From Inhella sp. (lineage in GTDB: Bacteria > Pseudomonadota > Gammaproteobacteria > Burkholderiales > Burkholderiaceae_C), in NCBI RefSeq assembly GCF_027532025.1, contig NZ_JAPZSY010000096.1, positions 1-36,173 of the forward strand: DNA of 36,173 nt, given 5' to 3'. The notes under the pieces were generated by a model, which did not search any database, was not told the DNA's origin, and worked only from the letters and a program-made list of their open reading frames with translations. Positions 8,481 to 22,234 of this stretch are shown piece after piece. Made by a program: the position numbers and the translations under genes. How positions within the stretch are numbered: the first letter of the stretch is position 1; each line of letters begins with the position of its first letter.

Positions 8481-10031
8481 TCACAGGCCCCGAGGCAAGC
8501 GGAAGGCCGCCACCACCTCGACCAACTGCGACGACTGCACCCGCAGGCTTTCGGCGGCGGCCGCCGATTGCTCCACCAAGGCCGCGTTGGCCTGGGTCAC
8601 CTGATCCAGCTGGGTGACCGACTCGCGCACCATCTCGATGCCCTGGGTTTGCTCGTTGGACGCGGTGGAGATTTCACTGATCAGCACCGTCACCTCTTGC
8701 ACGCGCTGAACGATCTCGCCCATGGTCTTGCCGGCGTCGTTGGCCTGGCGGCCTCCCGACTCGACGGTTTCCACGCTCTGGCCGATGAGCGTCTTGATCT
8801 CGCGGGCCGCTTCGGCGGAGCGACCCGCCAGGTTGCGCACCTCGCCGGCCACCACCGCAAAGCCCCGGCCGCTCTCGCCGGCGCGGGCGGCTTCCACGGC
8901 CGCATTCAACGCCAGGATGTTGGTCTGGAAGGCGATGCCGTCGATGACGCCGATGATGTCGGCGATCCGCTTGGAGTTGCTGCTGATGGCCTGCATGGTG
9001 TCCACCACGCGGGTCACGGCCTCACCCCCTTGCAGGGCCGAGCCGCTGGCGCCGTTGGCCACGGCGTCGGCTTGCCGCGCGCTGTCGGCGTTTTGGCGCA
9101 CGGTGGTGGCCAATTGCTCCATCGACGCGGCGGTCTGCTGCAGGTTGCTGGCTTGCTCTTCCGTGCGCTGGCTCAAATCGGCGTTGCCCGTGGCGATCTG
9201 GGCCGAGCCGGTGGCGATGGAGTCGGCGGCGCTGCGCACGCGCTGCACCATCTGGGCCAGGCTGTGGTTCATGCCTTGCAGCGCCATCATCAGACGGGAC
9301 AGCTCATCGCGGCCATGGGCGTCCACCTCGGAGGTGAGGTCGCCGGCCGCCACGCGCTCGGCCAAGTCCACGGCTTCATGAAGCGGCGTGATGATGCTGC
9401 GCACCAAGACCCGGCCGTAAAAGAAGACCGCCACGAAGGCCACGCCCACCGCGACGACGACGCCCGTGACCATGGTGTTGTAGCGCCCCTGGGCCGCCTC
9501 GAACTGCTCGCGCGCTTCGGTCTCGTTGAGAACGCGGATGGCATCGAGCTGCTTCTTCACCGCCGCGAAAGTGGGGCGCGCCACCTTGACCACGTTGGCC
9601 TTCAGCTCCACCAGGTCGAAGTCCTTGAGGTACTGCAGCGACGGGTCGGTGGCGTCTCGGTCGTAAGCGGCGAAGGCCTTCTTGAACTCGCCGTAGGCGC
9701 TCTCCATCTCGGGCGAGCGGTGGATGGCGTCGAAGCGCTGGATGAGCTCCGCGATCTCCTTGCGCCCCTTGCCGATGTCGGCGATGGCCTGCTGCAGCAC
9801 CTCTTCCTTCGGCGTTTGCAATGCCGAGGCGATGTGCAGCCGGTTGTTGAGCAGCTTCGATTCGATTTCGCTCATGATGCCCGCCGGCACCGTTTGCTCG
9901 CGGTAGATGCCCTCGGCCGCCTTGGCGCCCATGCGGGTGCCGCCCAGCCCGATCAAGGACCCCACCAGGATCACAGCGGCAAACAGCGCCACCATCAGCC
10001 ACAGGCGGGCAGCAACAGTGAAATTGTTCAT
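8481..10031 (-). CDS. Methyl-accepting chemotaxis protein
   Basis: A 516-residue transmembrane chemoreceptor. TM1 is about residues 9-29 and TM2 about 186-207; between them is a roughly 155-residue helical periplasmic domain of four-helix-bundle type (Tar-like or MCP_4HB), ligand unknown. A HAMP linker (208-262) leads to a long signalling coiled coil. Its tip carries the conserved run [20 protein letters not shown] (363-382) followed by [21 protein letters not shown], which contacts CheA/CheW. The protein ends FRLPRGL with no NWETF-like CheR-docking pentapeptide. The ATG at 10031 is chosen because GGAG lies about ten bases upstream; a TTG five codons earlier is less likely. It lies 69 bases after the thiolase on the same strand but is probably expressed separately. 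Confidence 0.93.
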   Translation of the reverse strand: MNNFTVAARLWLMVALFAAVILVGSLIGLGGTRMGAKAAEGIYREQTVPAGIMSEIESKLLNNRLHIASALQTPKEEVLQQAIADIGKGRKEIAELIQRFDAIHRSPEMESAYGEFKKAFAAYDRDATDPSLQYLKDFDLVELKANVVKVARPTFAAVKKQLDAIRVLNETEAREQFEAAQGRYNTMVTGVVVAVGVAFVAVFFYGRVLVRSIITPLHEAVDLAERVAAGDLTSEVDAHGRDELSRLMMALQGMNHSLAQMVQRVRSAADSIATGSAQIATGNADLSQRTEEQASNLQQTAASMEQLATTVRQNADSARQADAVANGASGSALQGGEAVTRVVDTMQAISSNSKRIADIIGVIDGIAFQTNILALNAAVEAARAGESGRGFAVVAGEVRNLAGRSAEAAREIKTLIGQSVETVESGGRQANDAGKTMGEIVQRVQEVTVLISEISTASNEQTQGIEMVRESVTQLDQVTQANAALVEQSAAAAESLRVQSSQLVEVVAAFRLPRGL

Positions 10032-10100
10032 GGACACAGCCTCCAATCACCCAAGTTGGCAGGCACCCGCAGGGCGCCCGTTGATTCTTTGTTGACAGCT

Positions 10101-11318
10101 TTACACACGTTCCAACACCGTGGCGATGCCCATGCCACCGCCGACGCACAAAGTCACGCAGGCGCAGATTTCGTCGCGACGCTCCAACTCGTCCAAGACC
10201 GTCGCCAACAACATGGAACCGGTCGCACCCAAAGTGTGCCCCAGCGCGATGGCCCCGCCGTTGACGTTGACCTTCGCCGGGTCGAGGTTAAGCGCGCGCT
10301 GCGTCTGCAGGGGCACCACGGCGAAGGCTTCGTTGATTTCCCACAAATCGATGTCGCTGGCGGACATGCCCGCCTGGGCCAGCGCCTTTTGCACGGCCGG
10401 TGTCGGGCCGGTGAGCATCAAGGTTGGGTCGCTGCCGGTCACGGCCAGGGCGCGGATGCGGGCCCGCGGCCGCAGGCCCGAGGCGGCCAGGCCCGCGGCG
10501 TTGGCCACCAGCACGGCGGCGGCGCCGTCGACGATGCCGGAGCTGTTGCCCGCGTGGTGCAGGTGCTGGATGGCGGGCGTGTCGGGGAAGCGGGCCAGCG
10601 CGCGCGCGTCCAGGCCCTGTGCACCCAGGGCCGCGAACGAGGGCTTGAGCGTGGCCAAGCCGTCGAGGCTGGCGTCGCCGCGCACGATTTCGTCGCGGTC
10701 CAGCACCATCGCGCCGGTCTCGTCGTGCACCGGCAGCAGGCTGCGCGAGAAGCGACCCGCGGCCTGCGCCGCCGCGGCGCGTTGCTGGCTTTGCACGGCG
10801 TAGGCATCGAGCTGCTCGCGCGTGAACCTCTCGCGCGTGGCGATCAGGTCGGCGCTGATGCCCTGGGGCACCAGGCCCAGCGACTCGACGACGCGGGCGT
10901 CGTGCAGCCAAGCGCCACCGTCGCTGCCCATGGGCACGCGGCTCATGCTCTCCACACCGCCCGCCACCACCAGGCTTTCGAAGCCGCTGGCCACCTTGGC
11001 CGCGGCCAGGTTCACGCTTTCCAGGCCCGAGGCGCAAAAGCGCGACTGCGTGAGCCCCGCCACGCTGCGCGCCCAGCCGGCGTCCAGCACCGCGGTGCGC
11101 GCGATGCAGCCGCCCTGCTCGCCCACGGGGGTGACGCAGCCGATCACCACATCGTCCACCAAGGCGGTGTCCAGGGCCAGGCGCCGCTGCAGGCCCTGCA
11201 GCACGCCGCGCAGCAGCCACAGCGGCGTGAGGCCGCTCAAGGCGCCCGCACCGGCCTTGCCTCGACCGCGCGGCGTGCGCACGGCGTCGACGATGTAGGC
11301 GTCCGGGGCGGTCCTCAT
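10101..11318 (-). CDS. Acetyl-CoA acyltransferase (thiolase)
   Basis: A 405-residue thiolase that cleaves 3-ketoacyl-CoA with CoA to give acetyl-CoA and a shortened acyl-CoA, or runs in reverse. The acylated nucleophile is Cys95 ([10 protein letters not shown]). The other catalytic residues are His361 ([14 protein letters not shown]) and Cys391 (CVGGGMG), and NEAFAVV lies between. Length fits FadA/PhaA-type enzymes (about 390-410). The true start is ATG at 11318, overlapping the TGA of the acyl-CoA dehydrogenase gene (ATGA). The frame continues upstream inside that gene but with no family similarity. The pairing points to fatty-acid or related beta-oxidation. No enoyl-CoA hydratase or hydroxyacyl-CoA dehydrogenase gene is adjacent. 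Confidence 0.92.
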   Translation of the reverse strand: MRTAPDAYIVDAVRTPRGRGKAGAGALSGLTPLWLLRGVLQGLQRRLALDTALVDDVVIGCVTPVGEQGGCIARTAVLDAGWARSVAGLTQSRFCASGLESVNLAAAKVASGFESLVVAGGVESMSRVPMGSDGGAWLHDARVVESLGLVPQGISADLIATRERFTREQLDAYAVQSQQRAAAAQAAGRFSRSLLPVHDETGAMVLDRDEIVRGDASLDGLATLKPSFAALGAQGLDARALARFPDTPAIQHLHHAGNSSGIVDGAAAVLVANAAGLAASGLRPRARIRALAVTGSDPTLMLTGPTPAVQKALAQAGMSASDIDLWEINEAFAVVPLQTQRALNLDPAKVNVNGGAIALGHTLGATGSMLLATVLDELERRDEICACVTLCVGGGMGIATVLERV

Positions 11319-12496
11319 GGCGCACGCCCTCCCATGGCGCGCGAGGCCAGTTCTTTCATGATCTCGTTGCTGCCGCCGTAGATGCGCGCCACGCGCGCAT
11401 CGGCCCACAGCTCGGCGATGGGGTACTCCATCATGTAGCCGTAGCCGCCGTGCAGCTGCAGGCACACGTCCAGCACCTGGCACTGCAGGTCGGTGATCCA
11501 GCTTTTGAGCAGCGCCGCGCGCGCGGCGTCCAATTGGCCCGCCAGGTGCGCCGCAATGGCCTGGTCCACGAAGCTGCGCGCGGCCAGCACTTGCGCCTGG
11601 ACCTCGGCCAGCTGGAACCGGGTGTTTTGGAAGTCCCAAATGCGCTTGCCGAAGGCCTGGCGCTCTTGCGTGTACTTGAGGGCCTCGGCCAGCCCTCGCT
11701 CCATGCCGCCCATGGCCTGCACGGCGATGAGCAGGCGCTCTTGCGGCAGCTCATTCATCAGCTGGAAGAAGCCCTGGCCTTCCACGCCCCCGATGAGGCT
11801 CTCAAGCGGCACGCGCACGCCGTCGAAGAACAGCTCCGAGGTGTCTTGCCCGTGCATGCCGATCTTGTCGAGGTTGCGCCCGCGCGAGAAACCCGGCGTC
11901 AGGTTCCCTTGGGCGTCCTCCACCTCCACGAAAAGCAACGAGGTGCCCTTGGCCCCCAGCGTGGGGTCGGTCTTGCAAACCACGATCACGCCCTGGGCGT
12001 TCTGGCCGTTGGTGATGAAGATCTTGCTGCCGCTGAGCACGTACTCCTCACCCTCGCGGCGGGCCACGGTGCGAACGCCCTGCAGGTCGGAGCCGGCGCC
12101 CGGCTCGGTCATGGCGATGGCGGTGATCAATTCCCCCGTGGCCATGCGCGGCAGCCAGCGCTGCCGTTGCGCCTCGGTGCCGTGGTGCAACAGGTACGGG
12201 GCCACGATGGCCGAATGCAGCCCGCCGCCAAAGGCGCTGATGTTGGCCTTGGCCTGCTCCAGCGCGATCACGGCCTCGTGGCCAAAGTCGCCCCCAGCGC
12301 CGCCATAAGCTTCGGGGATGGCGGCGCACAACAGGCCCTGCGCGCCAGCCTCGCGCCACACCTCGCGCGGCACGCGACCGGCGGCGCGCCAAGCGGCGTT
12401 TTGCGGCACCCAGCGCTCGGCGAACAAGCGCGCGGCGGCCTCCGCCAGGGCTTGGTGGTCGTCGCGCAACCAGGGGGACGGGAAGAAAGGAAGCAT
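11315..12496 (-). CDS. Acyl-CoA dehydrogenase, long-chain (LCAD-like)
   Basis: A 393-residue FAD enzyme that oxidises acyl-CoA to trans-2-enoyl-CoA and passes electrons to an electron-transfer flavoprotein. FAD/substrate motifs [13 protein letters not shown] (128-140) and [10 protein letters not shown] (160-169) are clear. The segment [11 protein letters not shown] (248-258) and the C-terminal [16 protein letters not shown]...[12 protein letters not shown] closely resemble mammalian long-chain enzyme ACADL. There the catalytic base is the Glu in the PQER helix (here Glu253); the position used by medium-chain enzymes is Gly in IYGGS. ATG at 12496 is chosen because the protein then begins at the usual alpha domain; upstream codons form an unrelated Arg-rich stretch. 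First gene of a two-gene operon with the thiolase. Confidence 0.92.
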   Translation of the reverse strand: MLPFFPSPWLRDDHQALAEAAARLFAERWVPQNAAWRAAGRVPREVWREAGAQGLLCAAIPEAYGGAGGDFGHEAVIALEQAKANISAFGGGLHSAIVAPYLLHHGTEAQRQRWLPRMATGELITAIAMTEPGAGSDLQGVRTVARREGEEYVLSGSKIFITNGQNAQGVIVVCKTDPTLGAKGTSLLFVEVEDAQGNLTPGFSRGRNLDKIGMHGQDTSELFFDGVRVPLESLIGGVEGQGFFQLMNELPQERLLIAVQAMGGMERGLAEALKYTQERQAFGKRIWDFQNTRFQLAEVQAQVLAARSFVDQAIAAHLAGQLDAARAALLKSWITDLQCQVLDVCLQLHGGYGYMMEYPIAELWADARVARIYGGSNEIMKELASRAMGGRAP

Positions 12497-12596
12497 GTCG
12501 CGGGGACCCGAAGGCGAGCGGCCCACCATCGTGCCCGCAGCCGCGCCCGACCGCGACCGGGGTTTGCCCCTTGATGCCATCCCCCGCGCGACGTTG

Positions 12597-12610
12597 ATTT
12601 CGTGCGAAAT
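12597..12610. promoter_or_regulatory. Palindrome ATTTCGTGCGAAAT, possible operator
   Basis: A perfect 6-2-6 palindrome lies 100 bases upstream of the acyl-CoA dehydrogenase start, in the 269-base divergent gap shared with the small exported protein gene. Its AT-rich arms stand out. It is a plausible site for a TetR- or GntR-type regulator of the beta-oxidation pair, but no regulator gene is adjacent. Confidence 0.4.
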
Positions 12611-12645
12611 GTCACGGATTCCGGATCCTGAGCGCCCCCGCAGTT

Positions 12646-12658
12646 CCGGGATACCCGG
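12646..12658. promoter_or_regulatory. Palindrome CCGGG-ATA-CCCGG
   Basis: A 5-3-5 dyad in the same divergent gap as the palindrome at 12597. It could be an operator or only a GC-rich coincidence. The rest of 12497-12765 holds no gene I can support. Confidence 0.25.
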
Positions 12659-12765
12659 CTGGTCAAACGGTGTTTCGATCGGTAACCTTTCACGGATGCG
12701 CGTGATCTTCACGGCCAGCCGTCCCGGCCGGCGCTCGCGCATCGCCCGCCCCAAGGAAGTCCCCC

Positions 12766-13068
12766 ATGAAGCAAGCCCTGATCGCCCTCGCCCTCACCCC
12801 ACTGGTGGCCCTGGCCGCCCCCAGCGAAACCGAGCTGCGCAGCCACTGCGCCAGCCAAAACGCACCCAAGGTGCTGGTGAACGGCGTCAACGAATTCCAA
12901 TTCCAGTACCACCAAGGCCACCTGCGCGGTGAAGTCCAGCCCGGCAAGCCCGTGCCTTGCAGCGCCCGGCAGTACGAAAAGCACCTGGCCAGCCTGGACC
13001 CGGCTGCCGTGATGGCCGCCCACCCCACGGCCGGCGGCACGAAGAAGGCGCCTGCCAAAGCCCAGTAA
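12766..13068 (+). CDS. Small exported protein of unknown function
   Basis: A 100-residue protein with a clear signal peptide (MKQALIALALTPLVALAAP, cleavage near residue 18), leaving a mature part of about 82 residues for the periplasm. The mature part has two cysteines (Cys28 and Cys65) that could form a disulfide, a polar central region (VNGVNEFQFQYHQGHLRGEV) and a Lys/Ala-rich tail (KKAPAKAQ). AAGGA precedes the ATG at 12766 by about ten bases. It stands alone between divergent and convergent neighbours and ends at a strong terminator, so it is its own transcription unit. I do not recognise the family. Confidence 0.75.
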   Translation: MKQALIALALTPLVALAAPSETELRSHCASQNAPKVLVNGVNEFQFQYHQGHLRGEVQPGKPVPCSARQYEKHLASLDPAAVMAAHPTAGGTKKAPAKAQ

Positions 13069-13088
13069 ACGCCGCAGCACCCTCCAGC

Positions 13089-13115
13089 AAAGCGCCGCCC
13101 CAGGGCGGCGTTTTT
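13089..13115 (+). terminator. Intrinsic terminator
   Basis: CGCCGCCC (13093-13100) pairs with GGGCGGCG (13103-13110), followed by five Ts (13111-13115); flanking A and T residues extend the stem. It ends the small exported gene. Because the stem is symmetric it may also help to stop glpK transcripts arriving from the other side. Confidence 0.85.
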
Positions 13116-13136
13116 CATGCGGAGCCGATCCATCCC

Positions 13137-14615
13137 TCACATCACACGGCGCAGGGCCTGGGCCCAGGCTTGCCGCAAGGGCGCCAGCGATGCCGCGCTG
13201 GCTTGGGGGAGCAGGCGCTCGTCGCCCGGTGCTTCGCCCCAGGCGGTGCGGCCATCGGTGAGCCCCGCCTGGCGGGCCGCCAGGGCCGCCGCACCCAGAG
13301 CGGTGCGCTCGCGCATGCGTGGGCGGCACACGGGCACGCCGAGCAAATCGGCCTGCATCTGCATCAGCAGGGTGTTGGCGCAAGCACCGCCGTCCACGCG
13401 CAGTTCGCGCAAGGCCAGGCCAGCCGACGCGGCATCTTGGTTCATGGCCTGCAACACGTCGGCGCATTGCAGGGCGATGGCTTCCAGCGCCGCGCGGGCG
13501 ATGTGGGCGCGGTTGCTGCCGCGGGTCAGCCCCACCAAGGCGCCACGGGCCTCGGGCGCCCAATGCGGTGCACCCAGGCCGGTGAAGGCGGGCACCAGCA
13601 CCACGCCAGCGCTGTCGGGCACGCTGCGAGCCAAGGCTTCGATCTCGTCGCTGCGCTGCACCAGACCCAGGCCATCGCGCAGCCACTGCACCACGGCACC
13701 GCCCATGAACACGCTGCCCTCCAGCGCGAACTGCGGTGTGGCGTCCACCTGGGCCGCCCGCGTGCTGAGCAGCCCGTGCTGCGAGGCCAAGGCCGTGGTG
13801 CCGGTGTGCATCAGCAGGAAGCAACCCGTGCCGTAGGTGTTCTTCCCCTGGCCGGGCTGAGTGCAGCCCTGGCCGTAGAGCGCGGCCTGCTGGTCCCCCG
13901 CCACGCCGCCCAGGGCGATGCGCCCACCCAGCAAGGTGGTGTGGCCGAAGTCGGCGCACGAGGGATGGATGGTGGGCAGCAGCGCGGCGGGCAGGCCGAA
14001 CAGGGCCAACAGCGCTTCGTCCCACTGCCCGGTGTGCAGGTTCATCCACAAGGTGCGGCTGGCGTTGGTGACATCGGTGGCGTGCACGCGGCCCTCCGTC
14101 AGGCGCCAGAGCAGCCAGCTGTCCACCGTGCCCACGGCCAACTCGCCCGCCTCGGCCCGGGCGCGCCACTCGGGCCGCTCGTGCAGCCAATGCGCCACCT
14201 TGGTGGCGCTGAAGTAAGGGTCCAGCGTGAGGCCGGTGCGGGCGCGCACCTCGGCCTCATGCCCGGCCTCGCGCAGGGATTGGCAGGCGGCGGCGGTGCG
14301 GCGGTCCTGCCAGACGATGGCGCGGGCCAGTGGCCGGCCGCTGCCCCGTTCCCACAACACCACGGTCTCGCGCTGATTGGTCAGGCCGATGGCCGCCACC
14401 CGCGCCGGGTCGATGCCCTCCAGCACCTCACGCGCCGTGGCCAGTTGGGTGCTCCAAATCTCGTCGGGGTCGTGCTCCACCCAGCCCGGCTGCGGAAAGT
14501 GCTGGGCGAAGGGCCGCTGCGCCACGCGCTGCAGCCGACCCTGGGCGTCGAACAACAGGGCGCGGCTGCTGGTGGTGCCTTGGTCCAAAGCCAGCACGAA
14601 GGTCTCATCGGGCAT
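13137..14615 (-). CDS. glpK: Glycerol kinase
   Basis: A 492-residue FGGY-family kinase that phosphorylates glycerol to sn-glycerol 3-phosphate in the cytoplasm. The N-terminal [15 protein letters not shown] phosphate loop is diagnostic. Other family motifs are WEHDP-like [53 protein letters not shown] and [14 protein letters not shown]. Length matches the E. coli enzyme (about 500). ATG at 14615 is preceded by AAGGAG (14627-14622 on this strand) and gives [13 protein letters not shown]. It is divergent from glpD, whose start is only 23 bases away, so the two genes for glycerol use must share an extremely compact control region. Confidence 0.97.
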   Translation of the reverse strand: MPDETFVLALDQGTTSSRALLFDAQGRLQRVAQRPFAQHFPQPGWVEHDPDEIWSTQLATAREVLEGIDPARVAAIGLTNQRETVVLWERGSGRPLARAIVWQDRRTAAACQSLREAGHEAEVRARTGLTLDPYFSATKVAHWLHERPEWRARAEAGELAVGTVDSWLLWRLTEGRVHATDVTNASRTLWMNLHTGQWDEALLALFGLPAALLPTIHPSCADFGHTTLLGGRIALGGVAGDQQAALYGQGCTQPGQGKNTYGTGCFLLMHTGTTALASQHGLLSTRAAQVDATPQFALEGSVFMGGAVVQWLRDGLGLVQRSDEIEALARSVPDSAGVVLVPAFTGLGAPHWAPEARGALVGLTRGSNRAHIARAALEAIALQCADVLQAMNQDAASAGLALRELRVDGGACANTLLMQMQADLLGVPVCRPRMRERTALGAAALAARQAGLTDGRTAWGEAPGDERLLPQASAASLAPLRQAWAQALRRVM

Positions 14616-14638
14616 GCACTGCTCCTTGAAAATGGGGC
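14616..14638. promoter_or_regulatory. 23-bp glpK/glpD divergent gap
   Basis: The whole space between the two start codons is 23 bases and contains the glpK ribosome-binding site AAGGAG. A normal promoter does not fit, so at least one promoter must lie inside the opposite gene's coding sequence, or transcripts start very close to the start codon. Confidence 0.7.
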
Positions 14639-16114
14639 ATGACATCGACCATTGTTGACGTGCTGGTCGTGGGGGGTGGCATCAACGGGGCAGGCATTGC
14701 CCGCGATTTGGCGGGCCGCGGCCTGTCGGTGACCCTGGCCGAGCGCGACGACCTTGCGGCGCACACCAGCAGCGCCAGCAGCAAGCTCATCCATGGTGGC
14801 CTTCGCTACCTGGAGCAGGGCCACCTGGGCCTGGTGCGCAAGAGCTTGCTGGAGCGTGAGCGCCTGCTGGCGCGCAACCCGCACCTGATGCAACCGCTGC
14901 GCCTGGTGCTGCCACACGACGCCGCCCAACGCCCCCGCTGGCAGTTGCGTGCGGGGTTGTTCCTCTACGACCACCTCGCGCCGCGGCGGGTCAGTGCGGC
15001 ATCGAGCGCCATGACCCTGGGTGGCACTGCAGAGGGCGAGGCCCTGCAGGCGCACCTCACCCATGCCTTCGTCTACAGCGACGGTTGGGTGGACGATGCC
15101 CGCCTGGTTGTGGCCTGCGCGCTGGACGCGCGGAACCATGGCGCGCGCATCCTCACCCGCCACGCCTGCGAGCGGGCGCATCGCGAGGGCAATCATTGGC
15201 TGGCAACGCTGCGCGAGCCCGATGGCCGGGCGCATGCGGTGCAGGCCCGCGCCCTGGTGAATGCCACCGGCCCCTGGGCCCAGCGCTTTCTTGGCGACGC
15301 CCTGCGGCAGCCGGATTCGCCTCGTCTGCGTCTGGTCCAGGGCACGCACGTGGTCGTCCGCCGGCGTTGGACGCACGGCGCAGGCTACTTGTTCCAGAAC
15401 CCCGATGGTCGCGTGCTGTTCGCGCTACCCTTCCACGACGACTTCACTTTGCTGGGCACCACCGACGTTGAAGTGGCCAGTCCCGACGCTCACGCCACCG
15501 ACGCCGAAGTCGACTACCTGTGTGAACACGCCAGCCGCTGGCTGCGGGAGCCGGTCCGGGCGAGCGACGTGCTGCATCGCTGGGCAGGCATCCGCCCCTT
15601 GTTGGACGACGCCCAGGGCGATGCGAAGGCCATCACACGGGACTACCGGCTGGATCTGTCGCTGGCCCCGGGCCAAGCACCGCGCCTGGACGTCTGGGGG
15701 GGCAAGCTCACCACCTTCCGCCTGCTGGCCGAACAGGCTGCCGACCGGCTGGCACCCCTGCTGGGTGCCAGCCGCGGCGCTTGGACCGCCGAAGCCCCAC
15801 TGCCGGGGGGCGACTGCGGACCGCTGGATGCCTATGTGGCCGCGCTGCGTCGCGATCACCCCGAACGCGATCCCGCGCTTGTGCAGCGTTGGGCGCGGGC
15901 CTACGGCAGCCTCGCTCGCCACCTGCTGCGAGCAGCCAGCGGCGCCGAGATCGTCCCTGGCGTTTGGGAGGTGGAACTGCAGCACGTGCGAAAGCACGAA
16001 TGGGCGCGCACCCCGGAAGACTTTCTGTGGCGTCGCAGCAAGCTCGGGCTGCGTTTGGATGGAGACGCACAAGTCCAACTGGCCCGCTGGTGGAGCACCA
16101 CGGCGGTGCCATGA
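14639..16114 (+). CDS. glpD: Aerobic glycerol-3-phosphate dehydrogenase
   Basis: A 491-residue FAD enzyme at the inner membrane that oxidises glycerol 3-phosphate to dihydroxyacetone phosphate and reduces quinone. The N-terminal FAD-binding loop is [19 protein letters not shown] (about 10-28), followed by the family signature [23 protein letters not shown]. Further on are [31 protein letters not shown] and WGGKLTTFR, all typical of GlpD. ATG at 14639 is the first in-frame start; its ribosome-binding site is weak (ATGGGGC). With glpK it completes conversion of glycerol to a glycolytic intermediate. No glpF transporter or glpR regulator is in view. Confidence 0.96.
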   Translation: MTSTIVDVLVVGGGINGAGIARDLAGRGLSVTLAERDDLAAHTSSASSKLIHGGLRYLEQGHLGLVRKSLLERERLLARNPHLMQPLRLVLPHDAAQRPRWQLRAGLFLYDHLAPRRVSAASSAMTLGGTAEGEALQAHLTHAFVYSDGWVDDARLVVACALDARNHGARILTRHACERAHREGNHWLATLREPDGRAHAVQARALVNATGPWAQRFLGDALRQPDSPRLRLVQGTHVVVRRRWTHGAGYLFQNPDGRVLFALPFHDDFTLLGTTDVEVASPDAHATDAEVDYLCEHASRWLREPVRASDVLHRWAGIRPLLDDAQGDAKAITRDYRLDLSLAPGQAPRLDVWGGKLTTFRLLAEQAADRLAPLLGASRGAWTAEAPLPGGDCGPLDAYVAALRRDHPERDPALVQRWARAYGSLARHLLRAASGAEIVPGVWEVELQHVRKHEWARTPEDFLWRRSKLGLRLDGDAQVQLARWWSTTAVP

Positions 16115-16192
16115 AGCCACACATTCGCCAGACTTCGCAGCCAACAAAGACTTTTCGGTGGGCGCCCTCCCAGCCTTTGTTAGGCTCGCCCG

Positions 16193-17197
16193 ATGGCGCT
16201 GCACCCTTCCCCTGACACGAAGCTTGGTCCGGCCCAGCGGCTCACCCGTCGCACGGTGTTGGGCGTCGGGGCCGCTGCTGGCCTGGGCTGGGTCGGTGGC
16301 TGCCAAGCGCCCGCAGCGCCGCTGCGCGTGGGTGCCATCGCCTTTGTGGGCTACCAGTTCATCCACCTGGCTCAGCAGCTGGGCTTGCTGGCGGACAGCG
16401 GCGTGCGGCTGCTGGACATGCGCTCCAACACCGACTGCCTGCGCGCGCTCGCCACGGGGCGGCTGGAGGCTGCAGGGCTCACCCTGGACGAAGTGATCAC
16501 GGGCCTGCACGATGGCATCCCCCTGAAGGTGGTGATGGTGCTCGACGTCTCGGCCGGCGCCGACGCTGTGATGGCGCACGCCGCTTTGCGCAGACCGGCC
16601 GATGCGCGCGGCAAGCGCGTCAGCGTGGAGCAAAGCGCGGGCGGCGCCATGATGCTGGCCGCCTTCCTGGAGGCCGCGGGTTTGCAGCCGCAAGACATCG
16701 TGCAAGTGCCCACGCCCCTGTCGGAGTCGACCGAGGCGTTGCGCAGCGGCCAGGTGGACGTGGCCGTCACCGCCGAGCCCTGGGCCACCCAAATGCAAAA
16801 GGCGGGTGCGGTGCGCCTGTTCGACAGCAAATCCATCCCCGGTCGCATCGTGGACGTGCTGGTGGTGCGCGCCGACACCCTCAGCACCCACGCGCGCGGC
16901 ATTCAGCGCCTGGTGAAGGCCCAATTCGAGGCCCTGGCTCGCTTTCAGGCCGACCCGCAAGCGCACGCACAGGCGGTGAGCCAGCGGCTGCAAATCGCCC
17001 CGGGCGACGTGGCGGCCGCCCTGCGCGGGCTGGACTTGCCCGACCGCGAGGCCAACCTTCGCTTGCTGGCCCCGGACGGCGCCTTGCAGGCCGGCATTCC
17101 GCAGTTGCAGGACTTGCTTTTGCGCCAAGGCCTGCTGGGCTCGCGCGTGAACACGCGCGACCTGATCGAAGCCCGCTTCGTGCAAGCGTTGGCCTGA
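16193..17197 (+). CDS. Tat/lipobox substrate-binding protein, NMT1/SsuA type
   Basis: A 334-residue periplasmic binding protein of the NMT1/ThiY/SsuA fold. Residues 19-20 are twin arginines (LTRRTVLGVG), then a hydrophobic stretch ending in lipobox VGGC with Cys37, so it is probably a Tat-exported lipoprotein. The mature part shows VGYQFIHLAQQLGLLADSGV, LATGRLEAAGLTLDEVI and LRSGQVDVAVTAEPWATQ, typical of nitrate/sulfonate/thiamine-precursor binders. No ABC permease or ATPase gene is nearby. Instead it is 16 bases upstream of a hybrid kinase gene on the same strand, so it probably presents its ligand to that sensor rather than to a transporter. The ligand is unknown. The ATG at 16193 gives an N-region of usual Tat length. 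Confidence 0.88.
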   Translation: MALHPSPDTKLGPAQRLTRRTVLGVGAAAGLGWVGGCQAPAAPLRVGAIAFVGYQFIHLAQQLGLLADSGVRLLDMRSNTDCLRALATGRLEAAGLTLDEVITGLHDGIPLKVVMVLDVSAGADAVMAHAALRRPADARGKRVSVEQSAGGAMMLAAFLEAAGLQPQDIVQVPTPLSESTEALRSGQVDVAVTAEPWATQMQKAGAVRLFDSKSIPGRIVDVLVVRADTLSTHARGIQRLVKAQFEALARFQADPQAHAQAVSQRLQIAPGDVAAALRGLDLPDREANLRLLAPDGALQAGIPQLQDLLLRQGLLGSRVNTRDLIEARFVQALA

Positions 17198-17213
17198 CCC
17201 TCTCCCACCCCTC

Positions 17214-21070
<3,857 letters not shown>

Positions 21071-21074
<4 letters not shown>

Positions 21075-22186
21075 CCCCCACTCTGCACGAACGTCCCTGC
21101 GTGCTGGTTGTCGACGACGTGGCCGAGAACCTCTCCTTGATGGTGGGGCTGCTCAAGCCGCTGTACCGCGTGAAGGTGGCCAACAGCGGCGCGCGAGCGC
21201 TGGAACTGGCCCAGGCCGACCCGCCACCCGACCTCGTGCTGCTCGACGTGATGATGCCGGGCATGGACGGCTACGAGGTGTGCCGTCGCCTCAAGGGCGA
21301 TGCGGCCACGGCCGACATCCCGGTCATCTTCCTCACCGCCAAGTCCGAGGTGGAGGACGAGACACTGGGCCTGTCGCTCGGGGCGGTGGACTACATCACC
21401 AAGCCCATCAGCCCGCCCATCGTCGAGGCCCGCGTCAAGACGCAGCTTCAGCTCAAAGCCGCCGCCGACTTCTTGCGCAACCGCAGCGACTACCTGGCCG
21501 CCGAGGTGGCCCGCCGCACGCGCGAGAACGAAGCGCTGCAGGATGTGGTGGTGCTGGCCATGGCTTCGCTGGGCGAAACCCGGGATAACGAAACCGGCAA
21601 CCACCTGCGCCGCACCCAGCACTACGTGCGCTGCCTGGCCGAGCGCCTGAAAAACCACCCACGCTTTGCCGACACCCTGACGCCCGACGCCATCCGGCTG
21701 CTGTTCAAGTCGGCGCCCATGCACGACATCGGCAAGGTTGGCATCCCCGACGCCATCCTGCTCAAGCCGGGGCGCCTGACGCCGGAAGAGTTCGAGGTCA
21801 TGAAGACCCACACCACCCTGGGTTACGAGGCCATCCACCGCGCCGAGCTGAGCCTGGGCGAGGAACTGCCCTTCCTGCGTTTTGCCAAGGAAATCGCGCT
21901 GTCCCACCAAGAAAAATGGGACGGCAGCGGCTACCCCCAAGGCTTGGCGGGCGAATCCATCCCGGTGAGCGCTCGCCTGATGGCCGTGGCCGATGTGTAC
22001 GACGCCTTGATCAGCGAGCGGGTCTACAAAAAGGCCTTCACGCACGAGCGAGCCCGGCAACTCATCGTCGCCGGGCGGGGCCAGCATTTCGATCCGGACT
22101 TGGTGGATGCCTTCCTCACCGAGGAAGCGCAATTCCAAGCTGTCGCGCGGCGCTTTGCCGACCCGCCGCCGAACGACGGCGCCTAG
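21071..22186 (+). CDS. Response regulator with HD-GYP c-di-GMP phosphodiesterase domain
   Basis: A 371-residue cytoplasmic protein. Residues 9-125 form a receiver with acidic Asp15/Asp16, phospho-acceptor Asp59 (LLDVMMPGMDG), Thr89 and Lys111. After a short helix, residues about 155-360 form an HD-GYP domain: ETGNHLRRTQ with His178, the HD pair His218/Asp219 (MHDIGKVGIPD), HQEKWDGSGYP (279-289) with intact GYP, and AVADVYDAL. All metal-site motifs are present, so it should be active, hydrolysing cyclic di-GMP when phosphorylated. Translation is coupled to the hybrid kinase by the ATGA overlap at 21071. It converges on the damaged SDR gene 48 bases away. Confidence 0.94.
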
Positions 22187-22234
22187 AAGGCTGCGCGGCA
22201 GAAACCCAGGCTGTCGCGCAGACGCCGAGGGGCC

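Noticed and set aside
10042-10080. GC hairpin in the gap between thiolase and chemoreceptor as a terminator
   Set aside because: A seven-pair stem with one wobble can be drawn, but no T-run follows on the transcribed strand, so it was not listed.
7497-11381. A 1294-codon rightward frame crossing the response regulator, chemoreceptor and thiolase
   Set aside because: It spans the genuine genes in another frame or strand, shows low-complexity composition, and has no domain; the genuine genes carry complete motifs.
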